This document shows positions 27,798-36,855 of a stretch of DNA of 64,000 nucleotides, one piece after another (the stretch's first letter is position 1; every line of letters starts with the position of its first letter). The translations under genes and the position numbers were made by a program. The DNA is taken from contig CP050890.1 of the NCBI GenBank assembly GCA_016745215.1, forward strand, positions 248,001 to 312,000. The letters run 5' to 3'. Below the pieces are notes generated by a model. The model was not told the origin of the DNA. It was given only the letters and a program-made list of their open reading frames with translations, and did not search any database. This DNA comes from Thiohalocapsa sp. PB-PSB1. GTDB taxonomy: Bacteria; Pseudomonadota; Gammaproteobacteria; Chromatiales; Chromatiaceae.

Positions 27798-27891
27798 GAG
27801 CGTTGAAATCTCTTGGCGCCTTGGCGGTTGCAATAGGAACCGCCAAGGCGCTGAGGATGCCAACAGGAAACCCACAGAACTTACAAAGAAC

Positions 27892-28054
27892 TTAGGCGAT
27901 TGCCGGAGAAAAAATAGACCAACTGGCGCCGGATTCTCGTTCGTTTTCGCGACGCGGCAACCCGCCCATAGGCACTCTCTGGGCGGATTGCCGCGACAAA
28001 AAAGGCGGACGAGAAGACAAGTCAGGTGGTCTGTTTCTCGCCAGAGATCGCCTT
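27892..28054. mobile_element. Palindromic MITE-like element R1, copy 4
   Basis: Left end TTAGGCGATTGCCGGAGAAA, right end CAGAGATCGCCTTA; inner stem GCGGCAACCCGCCC against GGGCGGATTGCCGC. It lies just beyond the stop of the NRDE gene and could act as its transcript end. Confidence 0.75.
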
Positions 28055-28108
28055 ATTGGAGCTTTACCCAGGCGGCTCTAGGGTATTTCTGCCGCCGCTT
28101 GTGGCTCG

Positions 28109-28873
28109 TCATTGCAGATCGATCGCCGCAAACAGGGCTTTGTCCGGCGGGCCGTCGGCATGCAAAAAAATCGGCGGCCGATGGAAACCGGGATAGGCCG
28201 GCAATGCAATCAGGCTTGACGCAACGGTACCGAAGGGCTGTGCGGCGAGTTGGATATCGTCGATGTTCAGCGCGGACTCCGGTCCTTGGCCCGGCTCGCC
28301 ATCGCGGCGTTGCAACAGAGCGATCCATTCGGCCCAGTCGCCAATATCCGGGTCAGGCTCCGCGGCGGCGCGGAACAGCGGCAGAAAGCGGGCAACCCTA
28401 GGTTGTCCAAAATCGTCCAGTTCGCTCGAAGCGAGCATGTGCAGGCCGGCCGGGATGGGGTGGACGCGGATCTCGCCGTCGCCGCCGTGGCGCAGCCAGT
28501 ATGCGGTGCGCGGATCGGCAAGCACAAGATTGAATGGGCGGTAGGCATCCGGCTGCAGGTCGGCCAGCGCGCCAGCGGCATCGCCGGCCTCGGCGTGATC
28601 CAGGGCTTCCAACACCAGCTCGCCGCGGCTGCGCTTATCGGATTGCGGTCCTAGGGTGCCCTCGCGATTCAGCACCGCGGCGATCAGGCCATGGTCGTTG
28701 ATGCCAAGCCAACTGCCCCCGGCATCCACATCGAGCCCAGCGACCACCTCGGGCCGATCTGGCCAATGTCGCGCCGGTGGACGAGCGGGTCGCTGGCGCA
28801 ACTCATCGCGGTTGGCAGCCAGCAACAAGGGCCAAGCATGCTCTGGACGGCGCAGCAGGATCAGCGTACACAT
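28109..28873 (-). CDS. NRDE/TANGO2-family protein
   Basis: 254 residues. Starts MCTLILLRRP with the invariant Cys2, followed by LAANRDELRQRP containing the NRDE motif, then AGLDVDAGGSWLGIN and LAAVLNR-type IAAVLNREG. This is the DUF833/TANGO2 family; eukaryotic members affect heme and lipid handling, and the bacterial role is not settled. It begins 50 bases after secF and may be read from the same message. Confidence 0.88.
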   Translation of the reverse strand: MCTLILLRRPEHAWPLLLAANRDELRQRPARPPARHWPDRPEVVAGLDVDAGGSWLGINDHGLIAAVLNREGTLGPQSDKRSRGELVLEALDHAEAGDAAGALADLQPDAYRPFNLVLADPRTAYWLRHGGDGEIRVHPIPAGLHMLASSELDDFGQPRVARFLPLFRAAAEPDPDIGDWAEWIALLQRRDGEPGQGPESALNIDDIQLAAQPFGTVASSLIALPAYPGFHRPPIFLHADGPPDKALFAAIDLQ

Positions 28874-28922
28874 AAACTACCGTGCAGCGCAGGGCAGCAC
28901 TCTCTGGGCAAGCTGCGATCGC

Positions 28923-29888
28923 TCATGGCCGGTCGTCAAGCACCTCGCCTTCCTTGGACACCGGCGTAGGCAGCAAATCGGCACGGCTGATGCCGAGCCA
29001 GACGGCAATGGCGGTGGCAATATAGATGGTTGAATAGGTACCGATGACGACGCCGATGATCAGCGCCAACGAGAAGCCATTAATTGCCTCGCCCCCAAGA
29101 AAATACAGGGCTAGCAATACCATCAAGGTCGTACCGGATGTGATGATGGTGCGCGATAGGGTCTGATTGATGGAGCGGTTGACGATTTCCAGCACGCCAT
29201 CCTTACGCATTTTACGAAAATTTTCGCGAATGCGGTCGAAAATAACAATGGTGTCGTTCAGCGAGTAGCCAATCACGGCGAGCACAGCCGCCAGTACAGT
29301 CAGATCGAACTCGATCGCAAAAACAGAAAACATGCCGACGGTAAACACTACGTCGTGGATCAATGCGGCCACGGCACCGACGGCAAACCGCCATTCGAAG
29401 CGCACTGCGACATAGATCAGGATACCAATCAATGCAAACAGTACGGCAAGTCCGCCTTGCTCTCGCAGTTCCTCACCCACCTGTGGTCCGACGAATTCCA
29501 CCCGACGCAATTCTACATCGCCAAGATCGGCATTGGCCGCCGCATTGACCAGGGTCCGGAATACATTATCGCTGAGCTCCGCACTGCTCGCCTCGCCAGA
29601 TTGCGGCGCGAGTCGAATCAGAATGTCCTGACGCGACCCGAAATACTGCACCACGGCGCCGTCGAAACCGGTATCAACCAGAGTCGCGCTGATGTCGGTG
29701 ACTTCCACCGGAGTCTCGTAGCCGAGTTCGATAATGGTGCCGCCGGTAAAGTCGAGCCCGAGATTGAAACCGCGCAGCAGCATCGACACCAGGCAGATCA
29801 GGAGTACCAGGATCGAGCTAATCGCCGCCATGCGGCGCCTACTCATAAAGTCGATGTCGAGTTGTTTCAGGATTTGTTTGTGGGGCAT
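28923..29888 (-). CDS. secF: Protein translocase subunit SecF
   Basis: 321 residues. Six-helix RND-type partner of SecD that uses the proton gradient to help complete export through SecYEG. Typical motifs: FNLGLDFTGGTIIELGY in the first periplasmic loop, VIGYSLNDTIVIFDRIREN in helix 4 and SINQTLSRTIITSGTTL. A normal length for the family. It starts 32 bases after secD. Confidence 0.96.
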   Translation of the reverse strand: MPHKQILKQLDIDFMSRRRMAAISSILVLLICLVSMLLRGFNLGLDFTGGTIIELGYETPVEVTDISATLVDTGFDGAVVQYFGSRQDILIRLAPQSGEASSAELSDNVFRTLVNAAANADLGDVELRRVEFVGPQVGEELREQGGLAVLFALIGILIYVAVRFEWRFAVGAVAALIHDVVFTVGMFSVFAIEFDLTVLAAVLAVIGYSLNDTIVIFDRIRENFRKMRKDGVLEIVNRSINQTLSRTIITSGTTLMVLLALYFLGGEAINGFSLALIIGVVIGTYSTIYIATAIAVWLGISRADLLPTPVSKEGEVLDDRP

Positions 29889-29920
29889 GGTGGTGGCCGT
29901 TTTATGCGATGGCGAAGTGA

Positions 29921-31777
29921 CTAGATGGCGAGGCTGCGAACCCTGCGGCCACCGTAGATCAGGTTGATCAGGGCGCGGGAACCGAGAATGGCCGTAAACA
30001 TCGAGCTGAGGATGCCAATGAACAGGGTCACGGCAAAACCCTTGATTGGACCGGTACCAAAACTGAACAAGACGATGGCCGCAATCAGCGTGGTGATGTT
30101 GGCATCGACGATGGTGGATAAGGCTTTATCGTAGCCGGAATGGATGCTGGCCTGGGGCGAACTGCCGTTACGAATCTCCTCGCGAATGCGCTCGAAGATC
30201 AACACATTGGCATCCACGGCCATGCCCACCGTCAACACGATGCCGGCAATGCCGGGCATGGTCAGGGTTGCCTGCAATGCAGATAATATGGAGACGATCA
30301 GAACCAGATTGACGACTAAGACCAGATCGGCGACCAACCCGAAGATGCGGTAATACAAGGCCATGAAGATCACCACCAGCAGCAGACCAATCATCACCGA
30401 GCGGAAGCCCTGGTCAATGTTATCCTGCCCCAGACTTGGGCCTATGGTGCGCTCTTCGATGATATCGATGGGTGCGGCAAGCGCACCAGCACGCAGCAGC
30501 AGGGCGAGGTTATGGGCTTCGTCGGAGCTGTCCAGGCCGGTGGTCTGGAAGCGCCGGCCGAAGGGCTCGAGGATATTGGCGATGCTGATGACTTCTTCGC
30601 TGCGAACGCGTTCCTTGACCGGCTCGCCATCGACCATACGCGTGACGCTGCGGTTTTCGATAAAGACCACCGCCATGGGTTTGCCGACGTTCTCGGTGGT
30701 CATGTTGCGCATGCGCCTTGCCCCTTGGCCATCGAGGTTGACGAACACCGCGGGCGAGCCGGACTGCTGATCAAATCCGGCCGAGGCGTCGGTGATCTGA
30801 TCGCCGGTGACGATAACCCGGCGTTTGAGCAAAACTGGACGGCCATCGCGCTCGCGATACAACGCCGATCCAATTGGTATGCGACCCTCTACCGCATCGC
30901 GCACGTCGTGCTCTGTGTCTACCAGACGATATTCCAGAGTTGCCGTGGCGCCTAATAATTCCTTCAGACGTGCCGGATCTTGGGCGCCGGGCAGCTGCAC
31001 GATGATGCGCCGCTCGCCCTGACGCGCAATGATGGGTTCGGCGACACCAAGGGCATTAACCCGGTTACGCAACGTGGTGATGTTCTGCTGCAATGCGAAG
31101 GTTTTTATTTGCTGCTGCAATGTCGGCGGCAATTCGGCATACAGGTACCAGCTGCCACCCGACTCACCATCGAACACGTTCAGGTCGCGGAACGCGCGCC
31201 GGATGATGGTCTTGGCCTGGTCGCGAACCGCCTCGTCTTTAAAACGCACGGCAATACGGTTTTTCTCAGCCAGGACAGTCAGATAGCGGATTTTTTCGTT
31301 GCGCAATTCGGTGCGGATGTCGCCAGTGTAGCGCTCCAGGGCTTGATCCACCGCGGCATCCATGTCGACATCGATCAGTACATGGATGCCGCCGCGCAGA
31401 TCCAGACCCAGGAACATCGGTTGCGCCCCAAGCGCTTCAAGCCAGCCGGGCAGATCGGGCGCGGTGGTCAGCGCGTGGTTATAGCGATCCGCCAGGGTCT
31501 GCGCCATCACTTCCTGACCGCGTAATTGTTCGCTCGGCGCCTTGAAGCGCACCAAGAGTTTGTCGCCCTCGCGCATTTCTACATCTTTTACCGGCACACC
31601 AGCGTTCTCCATGGCAACCTTGATCTCGCTGATACTGGCCTCCGTGATCTCGTTATTGCGAGTGCCGGTGACCTCGATCGAGGGGTCCTGCGGAAACAGA
31701 TTGGGTAAAGCGAACAACAATCCGATCAGAAATACGATCAGGATCAGAAGATTCTTCCATAGCGGGTAATGATTCAT
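29921..31777 (-). CDS. secD: Protein translocase subunit SecD
   Basis: 618 residues. The first helix is followed by a large periplasmic P1 domain and the RND helices. Motifs: GLDLRGGIHVLIDVD, VNALGVAEPIIARQGERR, IVQLPGAQDPARLKELLG and, in the membrane part, VGMAVDANVLIFERIREE. Works with SecF and YajC in late export steps. Operon order is tgt-yajC-secD-secF as in most gammaproteobacteria. Confidence 0.97.
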   Translation of the reverse strand: MNHYPLWKNLLILIVFLIGLLFALPNLFPQDPSIEVTGTRNNEITEASISEIKVAMENAGVPVKDVEMREGDKLLVRFKAPSEQLRGQEVMAQTLADRYNHALTTAPDLPGWLEALGAQPMFLGLDLRGGIHVLIDVDMDAAVDQALERYTGDIRTELRNEKIRYLTVLAEKNRIAVRFKDEAVRDQAKTIIRRAFRDLNVFDGESGGSWYLYAELPPTLQQQIKTFALQQNITTLRNRVNALGVAEPIIARQGERRIIVQLPGAQDPARLKELLGATATLEYRLVDTEHDVRDAVEGRIPIGSALYRERDGRPVLLKRRVIVTGDQITDASAGFDQQSGSPAVFVNLDGQGARRMRNMTTENVGKPMAVVFIENRSVTRMVDGEPVKERVRSEEVISIANILEPFGRRFQTTGLDSSDEAHNLALLLRAGALAAPIDIIEERTIGPSLGQDNIDQGFRSVMIGLLLVVIFMALYYRIFGLVADLVLVVNLVLIVSILSALQATLTMPGIAGIVLTVGMAVDANVLIFERIREEIRNGSSPQASIHSGYDKALSTIVDANITTLIAAIVLFSFGTGPIKGFAVTLFIGILSSMFTAILGSRALINLIYGGRRVRSLAI

Positions 31778-31992
31778 CGCGGATATTCCTGCAATGCGGG
31801 ACCAGTAAGCTGGATAGTGTTCAGGGGACGACGATGTTCAGGAGGTGCCGGCGTGAACGGCGAAAGATCAGGGGGATACCGAATCTAGACAATCGAGGGT
31901 AGGCAAGCTTCTGCGTTTGAATGGCGACGCTTAGAACGCAGAAGCGGCTTATGCGCTATGCCTCAGAGTTCCATAGAGTTCCTGAGAGTTCC
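31778..31992. other. yajC-secD spacer with short repeats
   Basis: 215 bases. Contains three close copies of AGAGTTCC at about 31966-31992 just after the yajC stop. No gene seen. Confidence 0.4.
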
Positions 31993-32319
31993 TTAGAGCT
32001 CTTTCAGCGAGCCCTTGGGTAGAACCGCCTCGACCGCCTGGCGGCGCAGCTTGACCACCACCTTATCGGCAACCTCGACTTGGGCGAAGCTGTCGCCGAG
32101 ATCCACCACACGACCGGCAATCCCGCCCATGGTGATGACCTCGTCGCCCTTCGATAATCCGTCCACCAAAGCCTTATGTTCCTTTTGGCGTTTGATCTGC
32201 GGGCGGATCATCAAGAAATAGAGAATCACAATCAAGCCGATTGGGAACAACAAGCCCCACAGCGAGTCGCCGGGGGCGCCTCCAGTCTGGGCCATGGCAT
32301 CGGAAATGAAAAAGCTCAT
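31993..32319 (-). CDS. yajC: Sec translocon accessory subunit YajC
   Basis: 108 residues: one membrane helix (LLFPIGLIVILYFLMI) followed by RPQIKRQKEHKALVDGLSKG, the YajC signature, and a small C-terminal beta domain. It sits between tgt and secD, its normal place. Confidence 0.95.
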   Translation of the reverse strand: MSFFISDAMAQTGGAPGDSLWGLLFPIGLIVILYFLMIRPQIKRQKEHKALVDGLSKGDEVITMGGIAGRVVDLGDSFAQVEVADKVVVKLRRQAVEAVLPKGSLKEL

Positions 32320-32424
32320 AACAAGTCCTCTGGCTATCGGGCCGGTCGCCGGCCGGACATCATGGTCAGATCCGGCAGCCGGTTATCTGTTTGTCATCAG
32401 CAATGGCTGAAATTCAGCCGTGCA

Positions 32425-33525
32425 TTATGACACAATCCGGCGCGCGAAGAAGTCCGCAACGAACTGATGCAATGCACCGGCGGCAATGGCATCGCGCATG
32501 CCGCTCATCAGGGTTTGATAGTAAGTCAGGTTGTGGATGGTATTCAGCCTGGCTCCCAGAATCTCGTTGCATTTGTCCAGATGGTGCAGATAGGCCCGGC
32601 TGTAATTGCGGCAGGTGTAACAATTGCAATGCGGGTCCAGGGAATCGGTGCTGGTCTTGTGCTCGGCATTTCGGATGCGCACGGTGCCGGTATGGGTGAA
32701 CAGATGACCATTACGGGCGTTACGTGTGGGCATCACGCAGTCGAACAGGTCGATACCGCGCTGTACGCCGGCGATCAGATCCTCCGGCGTGCCAACCCCC
32801 ATCAAATAGTGCGGAAAGGCCGACGGCAGCCGATCGGCTAGAAAATCAAGCACCTCCAGGCGCTCCGCCTCGGGCTCGCCAACGGACAGTCCGCCGATCG
32901 CATAGCCATCGAAACCGATCTCCAGCAGACCAGCCAATGACTCCGCGCGCAGATCGGGATACATACCGCCTTGATTGATACCGAATAGCGCTGACGGGTT
33001 ATCGCCATGAGCGGTCTTACAACGCGCCGCCCAGCGTAACGAACGCCGCATCGACGCATGCGCCTGCTCCCAGGATGCAGGATACGGAGTACAGTCGTCG
33101 AAGATCATGACGATATCCGAACCCAGTTCCCGCTGCACGGTCATGGACTCCTCCGGTCCCATGAACAGCGGGCGGCCGTCCACGGGCGAGCGGAAATGCA
33201 CGCCAGGTTCGGTGATCTTGCGCAAATCGCCAAGACTGAACACCTGAAATCCGCCGGAATCGGTCAGAATCGGCCCATCCCAGCGCATGAAGTCATGCAG
33301 ATCACCATGGGCGGCAATCACCGCCGTACCGGGACGCGCCATCAGATGAAATGTATTGCCCAAAATGATCTGAGCGCCAGTGGTGGCCGTTTCTTCGGGC
33401 GTCATCGCCTTGACGGTGCCATAGGTGCCGACCGGCATAAAGGCCGGCGTATCGACAATACCGCGCTCAAAGTGCAGCCGGGCGCGACGGGCGGCACCGT
33501 CGGTGGCAAGCAATTCAAAGCGCAT
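32425..33525 (-). CDS. tgt: Queuine/preQ1 tRNA-guanine transglycosylase
   Basis: 366 residues. Swaps guanine 34 of GUN-anticodon tRNAs for preQ1 in queuosine synthesis. Visible: MPVGTYGTVKAM, TDSGGFQVFSL with a catalytic Asp, GLSVGEPEAERLEVLD, LMGVGTPEDLI, FDCVMPTRNARNG with the second Asp, and the zinc site CNCYTCRNYSRAYLHH. ATG 33525 has an AGG site seven or more bases upstream and gives the canonical start; it overlaps the end of the HAD gene by 11 bases. The YhhQ-type transporter at 12111 would supply its precursor. Confidence 0.96.
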   Translation of the reverse strand: MRFELLATDGAARRARLHFERGIVDTPAFMPVGTYGTVKAMTPEETATTGAQIILGNTFHLMARPGTAVIAAHGDLHDFMRWDGPILTDSGGFQVFSLGDLRKITEPGVHFRSPVDGRPLFMGPEESMTVQRELGSDIVMIFDDCTPYPASWEQAHASMRRSLRWAARCKTAHGDNPSALFGINQGGMYPDLRAESLAGLLEIGFDGYAIGGLSVGEPEAERLEVLDFLADRLPSAFPHYLMGVGTPEDLIAGVQRGIDLFDCVMPTRNARNGHLFTHTGTVRIRNAEHKTSTDSLDPHCNCYTCRNYSRAYLHHLDKCNEILGARLNTIHNLTYYQTLMSGMRDAIAAGALHQFVADFFARRIVS

Positions 33526-34240
33526 TGATAGACCTGTCCCGCGCTCGATCGTCAAGCCAGCAGGGTAACTCGGATAGATCCGAGACCTCACACCACGGAG
33601 GCTCGAGATCGGGAGGCCAGTTCATACCGGCGCGGTTGACCCAGATCGCGCTCAGACCGACGCGGCGGGCCGCGTCCACATCGAGCAATGGATCATCGCC
33701 GACATGTACGGTTTGGTAGGCAGTAACACCAGCCCAATCCATGGCCAGTTCGAACAGCGCCGGATCAGGTTTACAGGCACCTGCATCGGCAGCGCTCAGG
33801 GAGCAATGGAAGAGACCGCGCAATGGCGTATGCTGCACCTCGGCATTGCCATTGGTCAGGGAGACCAGCCGGTAGCGCTGGCGCAGCTGCGCAAGCGCAG
33901 GGACAGCGTCGGGGTAGGGTTCGACGCGATTGCGCTGCCGCTGGAACAGCGCCATGGCCTGGTCCGCCAGTGCTGACGGATAATCGAACTGATGCATCAG
34001 TTCTCGCAATGCGATCTGGCGCACAGCGGTGACATCGTGCGCGATCTCCGGGCGCTGCAGCATCAGCTGGCGACGGTGTTCCCGTAGGCTAATCGGATCG
34101 TGCGCCTGCGTGAGTCGTGGCGCGCGTGCCGAAAGCCAGTCATACAGAACCTTTTCGGCGTCCTGGATCGCCGGTGCACAGGGCCAGAGCGTGTCGTCGA
34201 GATCGATGGTGATGAGGCGGATGCGCTGGCCCTGGTACAT
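33515..34240 (-). CDS. HAD-superfamily phosphatase, YigB-like
   Basis: 241 residues with the four HAD motifs: TIDLDDTLW (nucleophile Asp), SLTNGNAEV, KPDPALFELAM (Lys) and VHVGDDPLLDVDAAR. Similar in size and motif wording to YigB, which removes phosphate from a riboflavin intermediate, but HAD specificity cannot be read from motifs. It is the first gene of the tgt-yajC-secDF run and overlaps tgt. Confidence 0.85.
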   Translation of the reverse strand: MYQGQRIRLITIDLDDTLWPCAPAIQDAEKVLYDWLSARAPRLTQAHDPISLREHRRQLMLQRPEIAHDVTAVRQIALRELMHQFDYPSALADQAMALFQRQRNRVEPYPDAVPALAQLRQRYRLVSLTNGNAEVQHTPLRGLFHCSLSAADAGACKPDPALFELAMDWAGVTAYQTVHVGDDPLLDVDAARRVGLSAIWVNRAGMNWPPDLEPPWCEVSDLSELPCWLDDRARDRSINAL

Positions 34241-34548
34241 GGGGTTATCTCAGATGATGCTCAGGCTTCGGATGGGTGTATCAATCGGACTGGAAGCCAA
34301 AAGGCGGCCTCTTTGTTCGTATGCTCCCTGCCCAAATGTGCAGCAGTTGACAGACCGCGAAGTAATGGATTCAGTGACAAGCGGTATGTCCTATTTGAAT
34401 CAGGCAAAATGCAACAAAGGGAAAATGCTCGATATGCAGAGCTAAAGCGGCTTTCTTGCGCAAATTTCGCCTGATTTCGTCGTTATTTCAATCTGCGGTA
34501 GCATTCGGATTATTTCTGAACCGCCCCGCACTAAACGAGGCTGACATC
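34241..34548. other. Divergent intergenic region, HAD gene / msrA
   Basis: 308 bases between divergent genes. No clear promoter pair, operator or extra gene could be supported. Confidence 0.3.
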
Positions 34549-35205
34549 ATGTTCATGTTCCGCAAAAAGCTCGAAATGCCCAGCGCCGCCGATGCACTGC
34601 CCGGCCGCAACACGCCGATGATTGTCAGCAACCGGCATTACGTCAACGGCAATCCGATCCAGCCGCCTTTTCCACAGGGGTATGAAAGGGCGATTTTTGG
34701 GCTGGGCTGCTTCTGGGGGGCAGAGCGGTCCTTCTGGCAACTGCCCGGCGTCCATACCACGGCGGTTGGGTATACCGGTGGATTGACGCCGAATCCCAAC
34801 TATGAAGAAGTATGCACCGGACTCACCGGCCACAACGAGGTGGTGTTGGTCGTTTTCAATCCTGCCAGTATCAGCTACGAACATCTGCTGGCGACATTCT
34901 GGGAAAATCATGACCCAACGCAAGGCATGCGCCAGGGTAATGACGTCGGCACCCAATACCGCTCCGGAATCTATTGCGCGGACGAGACGCAGTTGCAGTC
35001 CGCCAAGACCAGCTGCCAGAGTTATCAGCAAGCACTCAGGACGGCTGGCAGGCAGGCCGCCATCACCACCGAGATTATCCCTGCAACGACTTTCTACTAT
35101 GCGGAGGATTATCATCAACAGTATTTGGCCAAAAATCCTGGCGGCTATTGTGGCCATGGCGGTTGCGGCATCTCCTACCCGGGGTCGATCGTGGGGCCAA
35201 CCTAA
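34549..35205 (+). CDS. msrA: Peptide methionine sulfoxide reductase MsrA
   Basis: 218 residues. Reduces methionine-S-sulfoxide in proteins. Active-site GLGCFWGAERSFW carries the catalytic Cys; VGYTGGLTPNPNYEEVCTG, FWENHDPTQGMRQGNDVGTQ and a C-terminal resolving-Cys region (GGYCGHGGCG) follow. The N-terminus MFMFRKK resembles the long E. coli MsrA. ATG 34549 has ACGAGG upstream. Confidence 0.95.
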   Translation: MFMFRKKLEMPSAADALPGRNTPMIVSNRHYVNGNPIQPPFPQGYERAIFGLGCFWGAERSFWQLPGVHTTAVGYTGGLTPNPNYEEVCTGLTGHNEVVLVVFNPASISYEHLLATFWENHDPTQGMRQGNDVGTQYRSGIYCADETQLQSAKTSCQSYQQALRTAGRQAAITTEIIPATTFYYAEDYHQQYLAKNPGGYCGHGGCGISYPGSIVGPT

Positions 35206-35331
35206 CCGGTGGGTCGAGCATGATGACCAGCATGATAGGCGTGCATTCGCATAATAATTGCGCTAGAACCTGCTGGCAGAAGATGTAACTCCAACAGTTA
35301 CAAATTTGCAACAATTTTCTATATTTCAGCT

Positions 35332-35359
35332 TTTACCTTATAAAACAATGTCTTATCAT
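35332..35359 (+). promoter_or_regulatory. Sigma-70-like promoter for the RNA candidate
   Basis: TTTACC (35332-35337) and TATCAT (35354-35359) with 16 bases between, in an AT-rich stretch. The inverted repeat TCTTATCATGTCGTAAGA overlaps the -10 box and could be an operator. Confidence 0.45.
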
Positions 35360-35364
35360 GTCGT

Positions 35365-35532
35365 AAGAGCTGATTGTAAAGCAAGAGGCACGGATTGGAG
35401 GAGCCGATAGGTTGACAATCGGAGCAGTAAATAAGAAACTGTTGATGTACTGAAGAGTCGCAGTCTTCAGTGCACTCCTCCATCCTCCTTTGGTGGTAAT
35501 CTTATAGCGCGGCGCCCGCCGCGCTTTTTTTT
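35365..35532 (+). ncRNA. Structured small RNA candidate
   Basis: About 165 bases with no protein frame but a nested fold. GGAGGAG (35397-35403) pairs with CTCCTCC (35475-35481) and closes two inner hairpins: CCGAT/ATCGG (35404-35422) and the perfect ACTGAAGA/TCTTCAGT (35449-35471). An intrinsic terminator follows. A promoter-like pair lies just upstream. I do not recognise the family. The unpaired or stem GGA triplets might suggest an Rsm/Csr-type RNA, but they are paired here, so that is weak. Confidence 0.6.
35506..35532 (+). terminator. Intrinsic terminator
   Basis: GC-rich perfect hairpin AGCGCGGCG / CGCCGCGCT immediately followed by eight T. This is the clearest intrinsic terminator in the window and ends the RNA candidate. 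Confidence 0.88.
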
Positions 35533-36052
35533 ATTCCGACGACTGCGGCCAAATCATCGGTTCTGACCATCAGGCTGGATTTTCCGTCCAAAGCGTTTTT
35601 TGGAATGTGCTGGACGGGTGTGGATACGACGCGTTGCTGTGGATCTCGTGAGACACTGAGTTAAAAGGCGCTGGGTTATGCTAGCGGGCTATGCTGATAG
35701 ATCATGCTGGTAGATCATACTGGCTAGAAATGGCTAGGTTATACCGGCTGGATTATGAGGACATGTTATGCTGGTTGAGCCGAAGTTAGGCAATACCTGA
35801 CGACATCAGGATAGCTGCTGCAAGAGACCGAAGCCTGGAAGATTTAAAATATACACCTGTATGCCTTTAAAAACCCACTGTTTTTTCATTTTTTTGCATC
35901 GGGAAAACCGCGGCAATCAAGTCAGATTGCATCCTTCATACCGAATACTCTCATATTCTCTTCAAATTGCAAATGCCAGTTTGCAAAAAATCGATTTTTC
36001 GTAGACCGTTTGCAAAGCTGGTGTTTTCGCGATCGCAGGATCGACATGGGTG
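35533..36052. repeat. Intergenic with degenerate short repeats
   Basis: From 35673 to 35775 there are loosely repeated words (TTATGCTAG, CTATGCTGA, TCATGCTGG, TCATACTGG, TTATACCGG, TTATGCTGG) spaced about 15-17 bases. The rest (35776-36052) is AT-richer and holds no credible gene. Confidence 0.4.
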
Positions 36053-36128
36053 CGGCCTCAAAATACTGTAAAACAGGAAGAGGCATGTTATGCAGGCGAC
36101 AGAATCCCTTCAAGCAGCACGTCCGATA
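36053..36128 (+). repeat. Dispersed repeat family R4, copy 2
   Basis: Nearly identical to 1061-1136 and, as there, directly followed by an R1 palindrome. Confidence 0.7.
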
Positions 36129-36129
36129 C

Positions 36130-36301
36130 GAAGGCGATTGCCGGAGAGAAACAGACCAACTGGCGCCGAATTCACGTTCGCCTCCGCGCAGCGGCAACCC
36201 GCCAAGAGTCGCTCTATGTGCGCTGTGGGCGGGTTGCTGCGACGTCGATGCCGGACAAGAAGACAAGCCAGGTGGTCTATTTCTCGACAGAAATTGCGTT
36301 G
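36130..36301. mobile_element. Palindromic MITE-like element R1, copy 5
   Basis: Left end AAGGCGATTGCCGGAGAGAA, right end TTCTCGACAGAAATTGCGTT (diverged). The inner stem GCGGCAACCCGCC against GGCGGGTTGCTGC is present with a longer loop. Confidence 0.72.
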
Positions 36302-36339
36302 TAAAAAAGGTAATGCGCTGGCTATGTCGGGATGCTGCC

Positions 36340-36585
36340 TAGGCTGTCGAAATCTGCCGTCTCACCAAAACAAGCGCTTCCCGGTTTTTGGATGCTCAAC
36401 CGGTGTCGGGATCGGTGTCAAGGTCGGAATGAGGGATTGGTATCGAGCTGGCTGCTTTGATCGATGAGCGGATTCGATTCCGATAGCGACCCCGACACCG
36501 ATTAGGCTTCCCCAGTGCGTTCGATGAAGCAATCCAAGACCCGGAATCGGTTTGGCATCAAAACTCAGGACATTTCGACAGCCTA
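36340..36585. mobile_element. R2 mobile element with 9-base target duplication, copy A
   Basis: 246 bases bounded by exact 14-base inverted repeats TAGGCTGTCGAAAT / ATTTCGACAGCCTA. Flanks are GATGCTGCC (36331-36339) and GGTGCTGCC (36586-36594), a near-perfect 9-base duplication. Inside are hexamers (GGTGTC GGGATC GGTGTC) and their inverted partners (GATTCC GATAGC GACCCC GACACC), so the element can form one large hairpin. No transposase; it must have moved in trans. Confidence 0.85.
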
Positions 36586-36613
36586 GGTGCTGCCTGCAAA
36601 GAATGTCAGGATT

Positions 36614-36855
36614 CACCGCAGGGAAGCAGCGTGCGCAAAGGGGCCAAGGCGCCTCGCCTGCAAGCGGATCTGTACCAGCCGTGGGAGCCGGGCGGCGTAG
36701 GAGCCCGCTTGCGGGCGACCCGGCAAATGATGCCAGCGGAGCGGACGCAAGCGCCGCGCCTTTCCCGGGAGATAAGGCTGTAGGCCATTGTCTTCTCAAC
36801 AACTGAACTGAAGATACCTCAGGGTGCAACCCGCCCAGCGTTACTTGATCGGGAT
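36614..36855 (-). repeat. Dispersed repeat family R3, copy 2
   Basis: Inverted copy of 509-728, sharing GCGTCCGCTCCGCTGGCATC (inverted) and the CCCGCTTGCGGGCG palindrome. Confidence 0.75.

Noticed and set aside
35350..35370. GacA-type upstream activating site before the RNA candidate
   Set aside because: The inverted repeat reads CTTA...TAAG, the opposite arrangement from TGTAAG-N6-CTTACA.
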